Shown: positions 47,940-57,493 of the stretch, piece after piece
Numbering within the stretch: position 1 is the first letter of the stretch
Layout of the letters: every line of letters begins with the position of its first letter
Assembly (NCBI GenBank): GCA_030706455.1
Contig: JAUZOL010000002.1
Span: forward strand, 31,328-95,327
Origin: Bacteroidota bacterium
GTDB taxonomy: Bacteria > Bacteroidota > Bacteroidia > Bacteroidales > Paludibacteraceae
Reading direction: 5' to 3'
DNA: 64,000 bases
Program-made: the position numbers and the translations under genes
Notes under the pieces: model-generated
Database searches by the model: none
What the model was told of the DNA's origin: nothing
Seen by the model: only the letters and a program-made list of their open reading frames with translations

Positions 47940-49547
47940 TTATTTGACTGCCACGTTCTTCTTTTTAGACTGTGACAACAAAATTGGAATAAAACCCAAG
48001 AGAGAAATTACTGCTGCCAGGAAGAAATCATCATCAACTCCCTGAATGAACGCCTGCACATTTACGTGCTGCATCAGCAAAGTTTGACCTTGCTTCAGAG
48101 CTGTTGGCAATGTACTTCCACCGTGTTGCTGAATGTAGTATGCCATATTTTGAGTGACATTCTGAAATGTCTGCGATGTCGACTCAATTGCCTGTCCGTA
48201 AACCTGAGCATGAAAACTGGTACGCGAAGTAAGCAATGTACTCAGAATAGCAACACCAAGGCTACCTCCGATCTGCCGTACCGTATTTGAAATGCTGGAT
48301 GCCTGAGCCATATGCTCGCGCGAAATTGTCAGCAATGACATCGAACTAAGCGGAGCAAAAATCAATCCCATACCAAATCCCCGAATGTAAAGTGCCAACA
48401 TTATAAATGAATGCTCCGATGTAAAGGAGAGATTGTAATTAACAAAGAAACTGGCAGCCAGCAAACCAATTCCAATAAGTATAGGAATTTTCGGATTGGT
48501 TTTGTCGGATACAAGCCCAACAATCGGCGATACCAAACCCTGAATAATACCTACCGGCAGAAACACAGCTCCTGACTGCAATGCTGTATATCCCAAAGAA
48601 TTTTGCAAATAAAGCGGAAGTAAAAATGTACTACCGAACATACCCAGTCCGAAAATAAGCATAAACAAATTGGACAACCCGAAATTACGGTCGCGCAACA
48701 ACCTTATGTCCAGCAATGGCGATTCCGTTGTCAGTTCTCTGGTAAGGAACACTGCCAGGGCAACTCCCGAAATAGCAAAACAAGCAAGAATGTGCGGTGC
48801 CCCCCAACCTGCCGAATTACTTGCCGCATTCCCTTCGGAAAGAGCATAAAGCAAAACCGGCAAAAAGATGATAACCGACACGAAGCCGATAAAATCGAAC
48901 TTTCGCACGTTCGGATGAATAAATTCCCGTTGAATGACAATGGTAAAAAACAATGCCAGAATTCCAACAGGGACATTCACATCAAAGATTAACTGCCAGC
49001 TGAAGTTATCCACCAGATATCCTCCCAACAACGGCCCGAATGATACGGAGGCTGCCGCTGCAATAGTCCAGAAACCAAGAGCAACACCGCGTTGTTTCGG
49101 CGGAAATTCGCGGGTAATAATTGCCATACCTAAAGGCTGTACCGTTCCGGCACCGAGCCCCTGAATAATACGTGACGTAATCAGAGTGGTTTCATCATTT
49201 GACAACCCGCACAATAGTGACCCTAAGGTAAAGACAAACAAGCCCCAGAAATAAACCTTCTTATACCCGAACTTGTCGGCTAACCACCCCGAAGTAGGCA
49301 ACATAACCGCCATTGCAAGCATATAAGCCGTTACGACCCACTGAATTGTATCAAGCCCCACACCAAACGAAGACATAATCTTCGGTAAACCTACGTTTAC
49401 GATGGTAGAATCAAGCACCGCCATAAAGGTTCCCAACATCACGTTGGCAAGAACAAACCACTTATAGCGCCGGTTGCTGGGATGATACAGAGAGTCGCGG
49501 TTTCTTAGCTTGCGGCGTATTCTGTGTGTTGTAGAAATTCTCCGCAT
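47940..49547 (-). CDS. DHA2-family MFS drug exporter (EmrB-like)
   Basis: 535 residues, fourteen predicted helices, proton-driven multidrug exporter. Family motifs are LDSTIVNVGLPKI in helix 1, GWLADKFGYKKVY after helix 2 and GLGAGTVQPLGMAII. The first 28 residues are a basic cytoplasmic extension. Its ATG overlaps the HlyD stop codon by one base (TAATG), which implies translational coupling. Together with HlyD and TolC it should span the envelope and pump hydrophobic compounds to the outside. Confidence 0.93.
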   Translation of the reverse strand: MRRISTTHRIRRKLRNRDSLYHPSNRRYKWFVLANVMLGTFMAVLDSTIVNVGLPKIMSSFGVGLDTIQWVVTAYMLAMAVMLPTSGWLADKFGYKKVYFWGLFVFTLGSLLCGLSNDETTLITSRIIQGLGAGTVQPLGMAIITREFPPKQRGVALGFWTIAAAASVSFGPLLGGYLVDNFSWQLIFDVNVPVGILALFFTIVIQREFIHPNVRKFDFIGFVSVIIFLPVLLYALSEGNAASNSAGWGAPHILACFAISGVALAVFLTRELTTESPLLDIRLLRDRNFGLSNLFMLIFGLGMFGSTFLLPLYLQNSLGYTALQSGAVFLPVGIIQGLVSPIVGLVSDKTNPKIPILIGIGLLAASFFVNYNLSFTSEHSFIMLALYIRGFGMGLIFAPLSSMSLLTISREHMAQASSISNTVRQIGGSLGVAILSTLLTSRTSFHAQVYGQAIESTSQTFQNVTQNMAYYIQQHGGSTLPTALKQGQTLLMQHVNVQAFIQGVDDDFFLAAVISLLGFIPILLSQSKKKNVAVK

Positions 49548-50548
49548 TATTCCTTCACAATTTTAACCACGGCCGACATTCCCGTCAGGAATTTGAACGA
49601 TGATAATTTCTGACCACCCTCAGTTGCATCAATCGAAATTTTAACCGGAACACGTTGTGTCACTTTCGTAAAGTTACCGGACGCATTATTGGGTGGAATC
49701 AAAGAAAATTGAGAAGCAGTGGATGAACTTACAGTAAATACTTTCCCTTTGAAGATAACATCCGGATAGGTATCGATTGTAAAGATGGCGTTTTGTCCAA
49801 GGTGGAGTTTCTCCATCTTTGTTTCTTCAAGATAGACAAGAATCCAGAACTTATTATTATTGTTTACCGTATAAATCGATTGTCCGGGTTGTGCAATATC
49901 GCCCGGTAACAACCAGCGTTTTGCAATTACACCGTCGGCAGGAGCATACAATTTTGTATTGTTCAACTGGGTAGATATTACCCCAATTTGTGCATCGGCA
50001 CTTACAATAGATGCTTCGGCTGTTTTAATTTGCGACTTTGAAACCTGCAACTGAGCAGTGGCTGCTTCATATTGAGCCTGAGAAGTTTCCAGCGCTTTTT
50101 TACTATGATCGTATTGTTCTTTTGTCGCAACACCACCATTATACTGAGTTTTGGCACGCTCAAAATCTTCTTTTGCCTTTTCAAAAGCAATTTGGGCTAC
50201 CTTAATACTCTTTTGATCAAAGATAAATTTTGCCTCGGTCTGTGCCTTATTAGCTTCGGTCTGTGCTTTGCCGGCCACAATCTGCTTCTTTTGTGCCAAC
50301 AGATCGGCGCTGTCAAGTTCTGCCACAAGCTGACCTTGCTTTACAGAGTCGCCTTCCTGAACATAAAGATGCGAAATGCGCCCCATGATCTTGGAGCTTA
50401 CTGAAATGTTGTCGGATGCAACATAAGCATCATCCGTTTTTAAATAGCTTGAATAATCCACATACCAATAAATTCCCCCTATAACAACTGCTATAACAAC
50501 TACAGCCAAAGGAATATACACTTTCCAATCTTTTTTTACACTACTCAT
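49547..50548 (-). CDS. HlyD/EmrA-family membrane fusion protein
   Basis: 333-residue periplasmic adaptor anchored by an N-terminal helix (about 11-29). A lipoyl-like half motif (YVASDNISVSSKIMGRISHL) precedes a long coiled-coil hairpin (about 85-185) and the second half NTKLYAPADGVIAKRWLLPG, then a beta-barrel region. It couples the DHA2 pump to the TolC channel. It starts 54 bases after the MarR stop and overlaps the DHA2 start by one base. Confidence 0.93.
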   Translation of the reverse strand: MSSVKKDWKVYIPLAVVVIAVVIGGIYWYVDYSSYLKTDDAYVASDNISVSSKIMGRISHLYVQEGDSVKQGQLVAELDSADLLAQKKQIVAGKAQTEANKAQTEAKFIFDQKSIKVAQIAFEKAKEDFERAKTQYNGGVATKEQYDHSKKALETSQAQYEAATAQLQVSKSQIKTAEASIVSADAQIGVISTQLNNTKLYAPADGVIAKRWLLPGDIAQPGQSIYTVNNNNKFWILVYLEETKMEKLHLGQNAIFTIDTYPDVIFKGKVFTVSSSTASQFSLIPPNNASGNFTKVTQRVPVKISIDATEGGQKLSSFKFLTGMSAVVKIVKE

Positions 50549-50602
50549 ACCTTTTTAATTTTAAGAAGGGCGATTCCCTTTCAATTTATATTTAGTCTTT
50601 AT

Positions 50603-51079
50603 TTAGTTTCCTGAACAACAACCGGCTTGAAGTGACTTTGCCATCTCATCCAACGTATCACGGATATAAAGTGAGCATTCATACATTTTGTGTATTTTAG
50701 CTTCGTCAAACATACTAAGATCAGACCGAAACGCCTCCGTCATCATTCTTTTGATTTCCTTGAAGGTTTCTTTCCCCTTGTCCGTCAGTTGAATATAAAT
50801 AATCCGCCGGTCGCGTTCATCGCTCAAACGCTCTACCAGCCCTTCAGAAATCAGTTTATCAACCAACGCCGTCACATGTGGCTTTGGAACCGAAAGATGG
50901 TTCCCAATTCCGCTCATGGTAAGCTTGCTGTGATACGACAAAGCACCCAGAGTATACAAAGTTTGCGGAGACAGATTTGTTTTAGTTCGAAGCCCTTTGA
51001 TAAATATCCGCTTCAAAATTGGAACAATATGAGCCAGATTTTCCGCAACGGAATCTATTTCATTGTTCTGTTTTTCCAT
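50603..51079 (-). CDS. MarR-family transcriptional regulator
   Basis: 158 residues, winged helix-turn-helix at about 38-110 (KLTMSGIGNHLSVPKPHVTA, then RLSDERDRRIIYIQLTDKG, the wing with its DxRD motif). It heads the efflux operon and is the probable autoregulated repressor released by pump substrates. A Cys-Cys pair close to the C-terminus (GCCSGN) might give redox sensitivity; this is a guess. Confidence 0.92.
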   Translation of the reverse strand: MEKQNNEIDSVAENLAHIVPILKRIFIKGLRTKTNLSPQTLYTLGALSYHSKLTMSGIGNHLSVPKPHVTALVDKLISEGLVERLSDERDRRIIYIQLTDKGKETFKEIKRMMTEAFRSDLSMFDEAKIHKMYECSLYIRDTLDEMAKSLQAGCCSGN

Positions 51080-51119
51080 CTTATTTCAAATTTGAATTAT
51101 TACTATCGAATAATGATTA

Positions 51120-51127
51120 CAAAATTA
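51120..51127 (-). promoter_or_regulatory. candidate -7 element of the efflux operon
   Basis: Minus-strand TAATTTTG fits TAnnTTTG about 40 bases before the MarR ATG. A weak -33 (ATTG) lies 20 bases upstream. The surrounding sequence is rich in short dyads, so an autoregulatory MarR site may overlap it. Confidence 0.45.
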
Positions 51128-51270
51128 TAACTATTATCACTTCGAAACAATTAAGAAAATGTTATAATTATATAATGCAACTCACAAACACAATTCATAC
51201 CACATAAAAATGTGAATATGTGATTTTTAAACATAAATACAATGCATCAATTCAATTCCAGATTAACACA

Positions 51271-51304
51271 AAGAGCCCTTCAGACATTCATCCGAAGGGC
51301 TCTT
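51271..51304 (-). terminator. terminator after guaD
   Basis: Perfect eleven-base arms AAGAGCCCTTC and GAAGGGCTCTT around a twelve-base loop. T-rich tracts flank both sides, so it could work in both directions; the gene ending just upstream on the minus strand is guaD. Confidence 0.75.
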
Positions 51305-51345
51305 TTTTAACAAAATTAATTCAGTTTTGAATCAAACAATAGCCA

Positions 51346-51819
51346 TTAATATTCAGTTTTATCCGATTTTTTCGTCCATTCACGAAAAGCCAGTATCGCT
51401 TCATCAGCCAGCATCTGAGTCATGGGCAACTGCCTTCTGTCCGGACTCAAATCGAGTTCCCTGTAAATAAACGAGTCGTCAAAGCCAATATCATGAGCAT
51501 CGGTTTTGGTATTTCCGTAAAACAATTTATCGAGGTGAGCCCAGTAAATAGCACCCAGGCACATAGGGCACGGTTCGCAGGAACTGTATATGACGCAACC
51601 TGACAAATCAAAAGTATTGAGTTTCCCGGCAGCCTCCCTGATTGCAACAATTTCGGCATGTGCGGTAGGATCATGATGCTTTGTAACACAATTTGAACCT
51701 TCGGCAACAATCTTCCCCTCCTTTACTATCAGAGCTCCAAACGGACCTCCGCCACTCTTTACACTCTCACGCGACAGCTCAATAGCCCTACGCATAAACA
51801 GTATATCTTCGTTATCCAT
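51346..51819 (-). CDS. guaD: guanine deaminase (cytidine-deaminase fold)
   Basis: 157-residue cytoplasmic zinc deaminase that converts guanine to xanthine. The zinc ligands and proton shuttle are His54 and Glu56 (TAHAEI) plus Cys84 and Cys87 (EPCPMC). The late motif GFDDSFIYREL and the C-terminal KTEY match Bacillus subtilis GuaD rather than the tRNA deaminase TadA, where the C-terminus reaches across the dimer. It begins six bases after the exonuclease III stop, so the two genes are likely co-transcribed. Confidence 0.85.
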   Translation of the reverse strand: MDNEDILFMRRAIELSRESVKSGGGPFGALIVKEGKIVAEGSNCVTKHHDPTAHAEIVAIREAAGKLNTFDLSGCVIYSSCEPCPMCLGAIYWAHLDKLFYGNTKTDAHDIGFDDSFIYRELDLSPDRRQLPMTQMLADEAILAFREWTKKSDKTEY

Positions 51820-51825
51820 CGTATT

Positions 51826-52590
51826 CTAAAATTCAAGTTCAGCCACAACGGGGCAATGATCGGAAAACATCACTTCGGGCAAAATAGAGGCTTGAGTCAA
51901 ACGGGATCTCACTTCGGGCGTCACAACGTGATAATCGATACGCCAGCCAAGATTTTTGCTTCGTGCTCCTGCCCGAAAGCTCCACCAGCTGTATTTTTCG
52001 CCACTTTGATCGAATTCACGGAAAGTATCGATAAAGCCGAGTGCAACAAAACGGTCGAACCATTCCCGCTCTTCCGGCAAAAAGCCCGAATCTTTCGTAT
52101 GGCGTTCTGGATGATTTATATCAATCGGTTTATGGCAAATATTAAAATCGCCGCAAACTAATAAATTAGGACGTTCCTTTCTTAATTCAAGCAAATAGGC
52201 TGTAAACGCATCGAGAAATTCCATCTTAAAATCCTGACGAATGTCTCCCGTAGTACCCGAAGGTATGTAAACACAAACAATGGTCAAATCGCCAAAGTCA
52301 GCCCTGATAACGCGTCCTTCGCTGTCAAACTTTTCAACACCAATGCCTGTCGTATAGAAATCAGGCTTTGTTTTACTAAAAATAGCAACACCGCTATAAC
52401 CCTTTTTCTCTGCCGAATTAACAAGAATGTTGTAGCCAAGTTCCTCAAATAAGATTTGATCTATTTGCTCCGGCTGAGCTTTCATCTCCTGCAAACACAA
52501 CACATCAGGTCGTTCCTGTGCAAGCCACTCTCCCAGCCCTTTACTTATTGCAGATCGTATGCCATTAACATTATATGAAATAATCTTCAT
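51826..52590 (-). CDS. xth: exodeoxyribonuclease III
   Basis: 254-residue AP endonuclease/3'-exonuclease of base-excision repair. Motifs in order: [23 protein letters not shown] (metal Glu), [22 protein letters not shown] (active-site Asp/Asn), and the C-terminal [10 protein letters not shown] with the catalytic His. Length is normal. It starts its own transcript, with a -7 element upstream, and is followed by guaD. Confidence 0.94.
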   Translation of the reverse strand: MKIISYNVNGIRSAISKGLGEWLAQERPDVLCLQEMKAQPEQIDQILFEELGYNILVNSAEKKGYSGVAIFSKTKPDFYTTGIGVEKFDSEGRVIRADFGDLTIVCVYIPSGTTGDIRQDFKMEFLDAFTAYLLELRKERPNLLVCGDFNICHKPIDINHPERHTKDSGFLPEEREWFDRFVALGFIDTFREFDQSGEKYSWWSFRAGARSKNLGWRIDYHVVTPEVRSRLTQASILPEVMFSDHCPVVAELEF

Positions 52591-52634
52591 GATTGATCTC
52601 GGGTTTAATTATCTTCCATACTATCGTTGAAACA

Positions 52635-52642
52635 CAAAGGTA
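52635..52642 (-). promoter_or_regulatory. -7 element of the xth-guaD transcript
   Basis: Minus-strand TACCTTTG matches the TAnnTTTG consensus 45 bases before the xth ATG. A TTTG lies 16 bases upstream, closer than the normal 19-21. Confidence 0.5.
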
Positions 52643-52965
52643 TAAAAAATAGGTACTACAAAAAACAATCGAGCGCCAAACAAAAAAAAGTGAAAACCTC
52701 CTTACAAATCACTCATCTCTATATATTAAACAACACAAATATCTTACACACATTCCTTAATAAGCAAACGAATAAATAATATGTATTTAATAATTACGCA
52801 ACACAACTAATAAACAATAGTCATCAATACAACTAATAGCCCAAAGTGACCACCAATTACAACCAGCACTATATAATTCATAGTAAACAAAATACATGCA
52901 AAAGAAAAACATTTTTCACCCGAAAGAACAATTGACATTTTATCGTCAATTTGCCGCAAAAAAAA

Positions 52966-52997
52966 TTTGCATCTACATCATAAATATTATACTTTTG
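52966..52997 (+). promoter_or_regulatory. promoter of the unknown exported-protein operon
   Basis: TTTG at 52966-52969 and TACTTTTG at 52990-52997 with a 20-base spacer, an excellent match to the Bacteroidota housekeeping pattern. The predicted start is near 53004, giving a leader of about 40 bases. Confidence 0.8.
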
Positions 52998-53045
52998 TTG
53001 ATGAATGATCCCTTCGAGGTATTTTTCCAACCAAAATAATCAAAT

Positions 53046-54455
53046 ATGAAGATCCATATAGTTTCCTGCATCGCAATTGCAATCCTTCTTTCTCATGCCG
53101 TTATCTCCACGGCGCAAACAAACACACTTTATTTCATGAATAAAATTCCAGGCAGAACTGCCGAAAACCCGGGATTTATTCCATACCAGGATTTCTACAT
53201 CAGCCTAGCGTCTGTATACGCAGGCATGGGGAATAATTCGTTTGCGATGAATGATCTTTTAAGATCCGTCAATGGATCAACGGTCACCCCATTTGACAAA
53301 GGAGCTGAATACCAAAGCTTTTTACATATCCTTAAACCTCTCACAGAAATAAAATCCGAAGCGACACTAAATATCTTGGGATTTGGATTCCGCAAAAACA
53401 AGAATTATTTTTCTTTCGGATTAGCCGAAAAAGTAGTTTCTTCTGCAAGCATACCCAAAGACATGTTCAGACTATTACTCGAAGGTGTAAATCAAAACTC
53501 AACATCACAACATTTCGACCTTTCCTCTTTGGCTATTGACGCCACTGCTTATGTAGAGACTTCATTCGGTTATGCACGCCAGGTTACTCCCCGCCTAAGC
53601 GTTGGTGGTAAACTCAAATTACTATTTGGCCAGCTAAATAACAAAATGTCGTTTTCTCAACTTTCATTGAACGGAACAGAAGCCCAAACGACTATGACCG
53701 GAGCCGGTACCATGCGATTGAGCGTACCGGGGAAAATATATGCAGACAAAGAGGGTTATCCTGATTTTGCAAACATGCGTGGAGATGATTTTTCTCCCAC
53801 AAAATTCAAAGGAACAGGATTGGGAATTGATGCGGGTGCTGCTTATAAACTCACAAAAGATTTAACCATATCAGCAGCCATCACAGATCTCGGCTTTATC
53901 CACTGGCAAAAAAGCGACTGGGAAGGATCGGTAAAAGCAAATACAACGTTCAACAATATGTCGTTTGCTGTGAATGGTGGTAATGATTTCGGAGCTGTAC
54001 TTGATACGCTTAAACAATCCCTTCATTTCAAACCGAACGGGTCAGCTTATAATTCATCACTTACAGCCCATGTAAAAGTAGGCGCAGAATATTCTATCCT
54101 GAAAGACAAAATCGGATTCGGGCTGCTATACGACAGCAGATTTGCAAGTTCTGCCACAAGCGGCACAATCACGGCTTCGGCCAACCTGCGTCCATTGTCA
54201 TGGATAAACCTGTCGGTAGGTTACTCTCTCATCAACAACGAAGGCAGTAACATTGGTGCCGGGCTGAATATCATTGCCGGACCTTTCAACTGGTACGTCA
54301 TCACAGACTACCTACCCCTTTCTTATGCCGAAGGCGGAATCCCCAAAATAAAGCAGTGCAACGTGCAGACCGGACTATCATTTGCTTTCAGTAGCCCTAA
54401 AAAGAAAGTATACAAGCAACGAGTGGAGCAAGTCCCTCCACCTCCCGGAAACTAA
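53046..54455 (+). CDS. DUF5723-like outer-membrane beta-barrel protein
   Basis: 469 residues, signal peptide about 1-23 (ending STAQ). The start TLYFMNKIPGRTAENPGFIP is typical of DUF5723 barrel proteins, where an early NPAF/NPGF motif is shared with other PorV/FadL-like barrels. Many alternating-hydrophobic strands follow, for example FSFGLAEKVV, GKLKLLFGQLNN, and SWINLSVGYSL. The C-terminus is short and basic/proline-rich (RVEQVPPPPGN), which is unlike a barrel end. It opens an eight-gene run; the function is unknown. Confidence 0.75.
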   Translation: MKIHIVSCIAIAILLSHAVISTAQTNTLYFMNKIPGRTAENPGFIPYQDFYISLASVYAGMGNNSFAMNDLLRSVNGSTVTPFDKGAEYQSFLHILKPLTEIKSEATLNILGFGFRKNKNYFSFGLAEKVVSSASIPKDMFRLLLEGVNQNSTSQHFDLSSLAIDATAYVETSFGYARQVTPRLSVGGKLKLLFGQLNNKMSFSQLSLNGTEAQTTMTGAGTMRLSVPGKIYADKEGYPDFANMRGDDFSPTKFKGTGLGIDAGAAYKLTKDLTISAAITDLGFIHWQKSDWEGSVKANTTFNNMSFAVNGGNDFGAVLDTLKQSLHFKPNGSAYNSSLTAHVKVGAEYSILKDKIGFGLLYDSRFASSATSGTITASANLRPLSWINLSVGYSLINNEGSNIGAGLNIIAGPFNWYVITDYLPLSYAEGGIPKIKQCNVQTGLSFAFSSPKKKVYKQRVEQVPPPPGN

Positions 54456-54499
54456 AACGAACATTTCACCTGAAACTAACATTAACCCCTTAACTAACC

Positions 54500-54997
54500 A
54501 TGAAAAAAACGATTTTTGTTAGTCTCTTCTTACTACTAGGGTCATTCCCTATTTATTCCCAATACGTTGCGGGAATAGGAACCTACGTCAGTTCTCCACT
54601 TGCTGTTAACTCCAAAGACATTACAAATCCTGACCACTTTGTCTACGAAGTTAGTCTGAAAGCATTTACTACTGCCAGTCATTGCTTCGACATTATAGGA
54701 AGTTTTGGCAAAGAATATTACAACTTCACATTGATGGGCGAAGTCCATACTCCGATTGCATATCCCTTTGACTGGTATCTTGGATTTGGCGGACATGTGG
54801 GATCCTGGAAGAAAGCCCATTGGAATGATAATGCAAAACACGATAACACGTTTGCCGGACTTGACGGCACTTTCGGTTTGCAATGCACGCTAGCTCCCAT
54901 TGCCATTTCTATCGGGATACGTCCCGTATACAACCTCTACGGCGGAGATCAGTTTTATTGGCTTAAACAAATAGGACTGCGCATCTGCTTCTATTAA
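54500..54997 (+). CDS. small exported protein, probable outer-membrane barrel
   Basis: 165 residues, signal peptide about 1-20 (SFPIYSQ). The rest has Gly/aromatic-rich alternating strands (YLGFGGHVGSW, FAGLDGTFGLQCTL, ISIGIRPVYNLYGG) and ends in a terminal aromatic residue (RICFY), as expected for a small eight-stranded outer-membrane barrel. I do not recognise a named family. It follows the DUF5723 gene by 44 bases. Confidence 0.65.
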   Translation: MKKTIFVSLFLLLGSFPIYSQYVAGIGTYVSSPLAVNSKDITNPDHFVYEVSLKAFTTASHCFDIIGSFGKEYYNFTLMGEVHTPIAYPFDWYLGFGGHVGSWKKAHWNDNAKHDNTFAGLDGTFGLQCTLAPIAISIGIRPVYNLYGGDQFYWLKQIGLRICFY

Positions 54998-55046
54998 AAG
55001 GATTTTCCGGCCGGAAAACTCTGTTTCAACTTCAAAATACAACTCA

Positions 55047-55445
55047 ATGAAGCTTAACACTAAAGTAAAGCCAAGCAAAGCGTCTTCTCTGATGGGTGCA
55101 GTAGCAGGACTGTGTTTCGCCATTTTTGGCATTGTTTTCTTTATCACTGTCAGTCAGGAATCAGGGTTCGACGACGGAGGGCCTTTGATTACACTCTTCT
55201 TTATTATTTTCATCTTATTTGCGCTGGGCATCACTGCTTTTTCGTTGGTTAATTTCTTTAGCAACAAAGGGCTATCGGTAATGGACGTAGATATTAATCA
55301 CGAAGAAATAACAGACAAAACGACGACGAGGCAAAAAAGTGATATCGAATCACGGCTTGCACAACTGGAAGATCTCAAAAACAAAAAACTTATCACCGAC
55401 ATTGAATATCAAGGCAAAAGAGATGACATACTGAATGAACTGTAA
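55047..55445 (+). CDS. membrane protein with C-terminal SHOCT-like motif
   Basis: 132 residues. Two hydrophobic helices (about 14-34 and 45-69) are followed by a cytoplasmic tail whose last 30 residues (SRLAQLEDLKNKKLITDIEY ...) have the SHOCT form: a short helix, KKLIT, then EYQGKRDDILNEL. SHOCT segments are small oligomerisation modules found at the ends of many membrane proteins. It has no signal peptide, in contrast to its neighbours. The function in the operon is unknown. Confidence 0.7.
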   Translation: MKLNTKVKPSKASSLMGAVAGLCFAIFGIVFFITVSQESGFDDGGPLITLFFIIFILFALGITAFSLVNFFSNKGLSVMDVDINHEEITDKTTTRQKSDIESRLAQLEDLKNKKLITDIEYQGKRDDILNEL

Positions 55446-55491
55446 TCTTACAACATCCTGTCATCAAAAGCACCTTTAATTTTACAAGATC

Positions 55492-56556
55492 ATGAAAACC
55501 AGACATCAAACCAGCATCCAAATTCTCTGTCTGATGCTATTATGTATACTTATCTCTGCAAGCAACCAAATAAACGCTCAAAGCGCCATCGGCCAGCTTG
55601 AACACATGACCGGAGTACGTATCGACAGAGGGAACACCTCTTCATCTTATAACACAAACACTACCAGTTCTTATTCTGCCTCGTATTACAGAAGACTTGA
55701 AAAAGCAAGCAACTACAATGAGAGAGCAATCCGGTTCATGAACTCCGGTGATTACAGCAAAGCCATCCGGATGCTCAAAAAGGCACAATGGTATGATCCG
55801 TTTAATGCAACTGTAAAATCCAATCTGGCAAAAGCAAGAGCAGCTCATGATCGTTCGCACGACCTCCCTGTTTACAAACCCGTTAAACCAACACCCACAG
55901 TTGCAAATAACTCCACAAACAATAACTCGACTCATCGTCCACGACCATTTTCGGGTTCGGGAAACACATCGCAAAACTCAGGCACAACTGCTAATGGTGG
56001 CAACCAGACCAACAATAACTTAACCATTACAACTCTTGATGGCAAGACCCGATCATTAAAGTTTTGTTATGATTATCGATACATGGCTTATAGTGATCCA
56101 AATAAAGGAATAGAAGAGAAAACTCCTGAAAAACTTAAGCTGGAAGATTACAGAGAATACAAAATAGCCGAATACTATCTTTCTAAAATAGAAGAAGTTC
56201 CCGGAGGCAAACTACCTGCCGCCATCGGCACATTTATGCTCAATGTCACTAACAATACTTTTTCGGCAGTACAGGATGCTACGGACGCTTTTGTTACCGG
56301 GAAGCTCACCGACACTGAAATACAAAATTTAAGCGTGAAAGTAATCATCAACAAATCATTAACCAACAACATTCAAGAAGCTGCCGTGGATGTTGCACAC
56401 GATCCATACAAAGAACTCGGTGTCGAATATCTCGATCACAAATTCGGAAAAATAAGTAAAACATTCTCTAAACTTGGCATCGACGTTGCTGAAAATGCTA
56501 AAGATTTATATGAAATCTACAAAGCTCCCTCCATCAGAGATGAACAAACTAAATAG
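55492..56556 (+). CDS. exported TPR-like protein of unknown function
   Basis: 354 residues with a signal peptide (about 1-30, ending INAQ). A TPR-like helical pair at about 65-120 (YNERAIRFMNSGDYSKAIRM, then LKKAQWYDPFNATVKSNLAK) is followed by a low-complexity Asn/Thr/Ser linker (about 130-180) and a C-terminal helical domain without a recognised family. The linker is typical of periplasmic or surface scaffolds. The 3' end overlaps the upstream reading frame extension of the next gene but not its likely start. Confidence 0.65.
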   Translation: MKTRHQTSIQILCLMLLCILISASNQINAQSAIGQLEHMTGVRIDRGNTSSSYNTNTTSSYSASYYRRLEKASNYNERAIRFMNSGDYSKAIRMLKKAQWYDPFNATVKSNLAKARAAHDRSHDLPVYKPVKPTPTVANNSTNNNSTHRPRPFSGSGNTSQNSGTTANGGNQTNNNLTITTLDGKTRSLKFCYDYRYMAYSDPNKGIEEKTPEKLKLEDYREYKIAEYYLSKIEEVPGGKLPAAIGTFMLNVTNNTFSAVQDATDAFVTGKLTDTEIQNLSVKVIINKSLTNNIQEAAVDVAHDPYKELGVEYLDHKFGKISKTFSKLGIDVAENAKDLYEIYKAPSIRDEQTK

Positions 56557-56599
56557 GCTGTTATCCTTTATTTATTATCAATCAAACATCTGGAAGATC

Positions 56600-57424
56600 A
56601 TGAAGATACATACGACAATCACAATGCTTATATTTTTCATAGTCGGATTGCGACCAATATACGGGTCCAACTCCCCTGATACATTGCGTTTTGAAGGATT
56701 GCTCACAAAAGAAATATTGAAAAATACTAATATAAACGGAACGTTCCTTAACGACCTCGATATCACACGCAACCATCATATTCTGTTGGCCACCGGCACA
56801 CAATTCTATTTGTTAGGCTGGGGAGGCATCCAACCATTAGGAGGTATATTCGATGGCCACATCAACGCCTTTACAATCAACAAGGAAGGATTTGTCGTTG
56901 CTATTCACAATCAGGATCTTTGCTATTTGGACAACAATGATAATCTGTCTAAGATACTCACTTTACCCAATACCAACATGGGAGTAGTAGCCGGAGATAG
57001 TTTATTGTATGTTTATGACAAAGCCCCGACATCAAGATGCAACTTCTATGTAGTATTCAAGGGAGGACGATATATAAAACTGTTTACATCCCCCGTCCCG
57101 GTTACAGCGGCGACTGAAGTTAAAGGGAAACTCGTTTTCACAACAGGAACAAAAGTACTATCTTTCAATCCCGTCGAAGGTGAATTACAATCCATGGCAT
57201 CGCTGGGAAACGGCAACAAAATCATTTCGCTGGCGTATGACAAACAAAATGATATCATTTTTTTCTCAACGCAACAATCCATCTTCTATATCAAAAATAC
57301 CAAAGTATATAAGTTGTCTGATCAATATGGAGGCTTTTTGAAGTTCTTTCAGGATGGCCTCATCATATTTTCACCTGAAAACAATAGCATGGTGCGGCTT
57401 GTCGGAATTTCCAATCAATTATAG
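56600..57424 (+). CDS. exported beta-propeller-like protein of unknown function
   Basis: 274 residues from the ATG at 56600, which gives a signal peptide (KIHTTITMLIFFIVGLRPIYG). In-frame starts upstream would overlap the previous gene and bury the signal. The mature part consists of repeated short beta hairpins of about 40 residues (NHHILLATGTQFYLLG, EGFVVAIHNQDLCYLD, GKLVFTTGTKVLSFN, DIIFFSTQQSIFYIK), suggesting a five- to six-bladed propeller. No family is recognised. It lies 43 bases after the TPR-like gene. Confidence 0.65.
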   Translation: MKIHTTITMLIFFIVGLRPIYGSNSPDTLRFEGLLTKEILKNTNINGTFLNDLDITRNHHILLATGTQFYLLGWGGIQPLGGIFDGHINAFTINKEGFVVAIHNQDLCYLDNNDNLSKILTLPNTNMGVVAGDSLLYVYDKAPTSRCNFYVVFKGGRYIKLFTSPVPVTAATEVKGKLVFTTGTKVLSFNPVEGELQSMASLGNGNKIISLAYDKQNDIIFFSTQQSIFYIKNTKVYKLSDQYGGFLKFFQDGLIIFSPENNSMVRLVGISNQL

Positions 57425-57493
57425 CTGTGTTTTTGTAGCCGAACAAATTGATTTATCTCATATCTCGTAACTAACATTCAAATACCACGCTTC

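Larger units (their letters stand above)
52591..53045. other. divergent intergenic region, xth / unknown operon
   Basis: 455 bases, strongly AT-rich with many short A runs. It contains the xth -7 box and a near-perfect promoter for the plus-strand operon (listed separately). I see no gene. Confidence 0.6.

Noticed and set aside
51346..51819. tRNA adenosine deaminase TadA
   Set aside because: The GFDDSFIY motif and KTEY C-terminus fit guanine deaminase better, although the zinc motif is shared.
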